Source of the DNA: Oceanihabitans gracilariae
Lineage (GTDB): Bacteria; Bacteroidota; Bacteroidia; Flavobacteriales; Flavobacteriaceae
NCBI RefSeq assembly: GCF_042684485.1
Contig: NZ_JBHULM010000001.1
Span: 248,001-312,000 of the forward strand
Reading direction: 5' to 3'
Length of the DNA stretch: 64,000 nucleotides
The stretch's first letter is position 1, and every line of letters begins with the position of its first letter. The position numbers were made by a program, and so were the translations under genes. This document shows positions 62,065 to 64,000 of this stretch, one piece after another. The notes under the pieces are model-generated. The model saw only the letters and a program-made list of their open reading frames with translations, was not told where the DNA came from and searched no databases.

Positions 62065-63963
62065 ATGAAATATCAAAATTTTTATCAAGAAAGTATTGAA
62101 CACCCAGAAAAATTCTGGAGTGAACAAGCAAAGCAATTAGATTGGTTTAAAGCACCCAAAAGCATTTTATCTAAAGATGCTTATAATTATGATCAGTGGT
62201 TTGAAGATGGAGAACTTAACTTAAGTTATTTGTGCATAGACAAACATATTAAAGATGGTTTTGGTGCACAAAACGCCATTATCTATGACTCACCAGTTAC
62301 TAACAGAAAACAACATATAACTTTTAATCAATTACACCACGAGGTTTCTAAACTAGCAGGAGGTTTACAAAGCTTAGGTTTAAAAAAAGGAGATACTTGT
62401 ATTATTTATATGCCAATGATTCCGCAAGCATTATATGCTATGTTGGCCTGTGCCAGAATTGGTGTAATACATTCGGTGGTGTTTGGTGGTTTTGCACCTC
62501 ATGAATTGGCTATTCGTATAGACGATTGTAAACCAAAAGTAATTATTACAGCATCTAACGGAGTAGAAATAAAACGTATTATTCCTTACAAACCTTTTGT
62601 AGATGAAGCTATTGAAAAAGCAAAAAACAAACCAGAACGCGTTATTGTTTTTGATAGACAATTAGGTGTAGAAATTCCTAAAAAAGAGTATGATGTAAAT
62701 TATACCGAATTGGTTGATAAATCTCCTTCTGTAGAACCTGTTCCTGTAGCATCTACACATCCTTCTTATGTGTTGTATACTTCAGGAACAACAGGAACAC
62801 CAAAAGGAATTATTAGAGATACTGGAGGTTATGCTACTGCTTTAAAATTCTCAATGAAATATATTTATGGCGTAAATGAAGGGGAAACGTTTTGGGCAGC
62901 AAGTGATGTTGGTTGGGTTGTAGGACATAGTTTTATAACCTATGGACCTTTATTAAATAGAAATACTTCTATTTTGTTTGAAGGAAAACCTATTCGTACT
63001 CCAGATGCATCTACATTTTGGCGCGTAATTAGTGAACATCATGTAAAAGCAATGTTTACTGCTCCAACAGCAATTAGAGCTATAAAAAAAGAAGATCCAG
63101 AAGGCGAATTTCTTAAAAAATACGATTTATCCTGTTTAAAATATCTGTTTTTAGCAGGTGAACGTTGTGATGTTGCCACATTAACTTGGACAGAAGAACA
63201 ATTAAACATTCCTGTAATAGACCATTGGTGGCAAACCGAAAGTGGTTGGCCTATGATAGCCAATATGGTTGGTGTAACTTTACAAGAAATAAGACCAGGA
63301 TCTGCAGGTACTCCTGTTTGTGGTTATGATATTCAAATTCTAGATGAAGATGGAGAGCAAGTAAGTTCTAGTGTAGAGGGTTATGTGGCTATTAAATTAC
63401 CATTACCACCAGGAACATTAAGGAATCTTTGGGGAAATCCAGAACGTTTTAAATCTGGATATTTAGATCGTTTTCCTGGATATTATTTTTCTGGAGATGG
63501 AGGCTATAAAGATGAAGACAATTATGTGTTTATTACTGGTCGTGTAGATGATATTATAAACGTTGCAGGACATCGTTTATCTACTGCTGAAATGGAAGAA
63601 ATTGTAGCGTCACATAAAGAGGTAGCAGAATGTGCCGTTTTTGGTGTGCATTGCGAAATTAAAGGACAAAAACCATTAGGTTTAGTGGTCTTAAAATCTA
63701 ATGAAGCGCTAGACAAACAAGAAACTATTCAAAAAGAAATCATTCAAGATGTACGTAATGAAATAGGTGCTGTAGCATCCTTTAGAGAGGTGTTGGTAGT
63801 TAACCGATTGCCAAAAACGCGAAGCGGAAAAACACTTCGTAAATTATTACGAAATATTGCAGATGAACAGCAATATAATATACCATCTACTATTGATGAT
63901 GTAACCATAATAGACGAAATTAAATCCGTTTATCAAATCCATAAAATAGGAATTCATAACTAA
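62065..63963 (+). CDS. Propionyl/acetyl-CoA synthetase (AMP-forming)
   Basis: 632 residues. ANL-family adenylating enzyme with the P-loop YTSGTTGTPKGIIRDTGGYA; the RDTGGY form after PKG points to PrpE/ACSS3-like propionate-CoA ligases rather than classical Acs. Also DHWWQTESGWP, YYFSGDGGYKDEDNYVFITGRVDDIINVAGHRLST and the catalytic Lys in PKTRSGKTLR, the site usually controlled by acetylation. Cytosolic. Converts imported or aldehyde-derived short acids to acyl-CoA. Complete; the window ends 37 bp later. Confidence 0.93.
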   Translation: MKYQNFYQESIEHPEKFWSEQAKQLDWFKAPKSILSKDAYNYDQWFEDGELNLSYLCIDKHIKDGFGAQNAIIYDSPVTNRKQHITFNQLHHEVSKLAGGLQSLGLKKGDTCIIYMPMIPQALYAMLACARIGVIHSVVFGGFAPHELAIRIDDCKPKVIITASNGVEIKRIIPYKPFVDEAIEKAKNKPERVIVFDRQLGVEIPKKEYDVNYTELVDKSPSVEPVPVASTHPSYVLYTSGTTGTPKGIIRDTGGYATALKFSMKYIYGVNEGETFWAASDVGWVVGHSFITYGPLLNRNTSILFEGKPIRTPDASTFWRVISEHHVKAMFTAPTAIRAIKKEDPEGEFLKKYDLSCLKYLFLAGERCDVATLTWTEEQLNIPVIDHWWQTESGWPMIANMVGVTLQEIRPGSAGTPVCGYDIQILDEDGEQVSSSVEGYVAIKLPLPPGTLRNLWGNPERFKSGYLDRFPGYYFSGDGGYKDEDNYVFITGRVDDIINVAGHRLSTAEMEEIVASHKEVAECAVFGVHCEIKGQKPLGLVVLKSNEALDKQETIQKEIIQDVRNEIGAVASFREVLVVNRLPKTRSGKTLRKLLRNIADEQQYNIPSTIDDVTIIDEIKSVYQIHKIGIHN

Positions 63964-64000
63964 GTATTGCTTACTATGTTATTAGAATCTGGATATCGAA

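Noticed and set aside
1..64000. CRISPR arrays, tRNA or rRNA genes, prophage
   Set aside because: No regularly spaced repeats, cloverleaf sequences, rRNA signatures or phage structural genes were seen on either strand.

Overview
The window is AT-rich, densely coded DNA from a member of the Bacteroidota, almost certainly a (probably marine) Flavobacteriaceae. Evidence: promoters of the Bacteroidota type (TAnnTTTG -7 boxes), no obvious Shine-Dalgarno sites, type IX secretion (T9SS) C-terminal sorting domains, a gliding-motility GldF/GldG protein, SusC-like TonB receptor architecture, a LytTR/Y_Y_Y two-component pair and Na+-coupled transporters. No tRNA, rRNA, CRISPR array, prophage or intact insertion sequence was seen.

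Region 1 (1-33.4 kb) is a large accessory block for reactive sulfur, copper and micro-oxic respiration. It holds a TauE/SafE exporter (cut by the window edge), a CstB-like persulfide dioxygenase/rhodanese, an HMA metallochaperone, a c-type cytochrome/DUF3365 fusion, thioredoxin, a TPMT-type methyltransferase, an OprC-like copper TonB receptor with a Cys-motif partner, a peroxiredoxin, cytochrome bd oxidase, sulfide:quinone oxidoreductase, a tripartite RND pump, a PII-like protein, DUF2892 and two half-size YeeE/YedE sulfur transporters. Embedded in it are a TetR-controlled YbhGFSR-like ABC exporter, a kelch-like T9SS protein, the NAD salvage pair pncB-pncA and several unannotated small genes.

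The main result is a regulatory one. Ten plus-strand sites of the CRP/FNR type (TRAC-N4-GTYA, best form GTAAC-N4-GTTAC) lie in front of these units, and in every case the first base of the site is exactly 36 bp upstream of the first base of a TAnnTTTR -7 box. An eleventh, FNR-like site (ATGAT-N4-ATCAT) stands at the same 36-bp spacing before the copper genes on the minus strand. The sites also reveal units that lack a normal gene: a candidate ~75-nt small RNA (4766-4839), a 50-residue membrane peptide, and a broken second copy of a 45-residue peptide gene that follows sqr. The persulfide dioxygenase and the HMA operon share a short arginine-rich leader cistron whose end touches the next start codon.

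Region 2 (33.4-41 kb) has a LytS-type sensor kinase and LytTR regulator, a T9SS protein with a recent internal duplication, and two small lipoproteins. Region 3 (41-51 kb) is core genome: dnaN (with a 187-bp duplication of its 3' end and terminator), a fused GldF-GldG protein, a monooxygenase-like protein, a SAM hydrolase, PhoH, purC, a membrane acyltransferase and an alanine:Na+ symporter. Region 4 (51-64 kb) handles aldehyde and short-chain acids: an AraC regulator divergent from an AldB-type aldehyde dehydrogenase and DUF779, then a domesticated IS1-like zinc-ribbon protein, a porin, a DUF4212/solute:Na+ symporter pair, a symporter-histidine kinase fusion, a receiver-only response regulator and a propionyl/acetyl-CoA synthetase.
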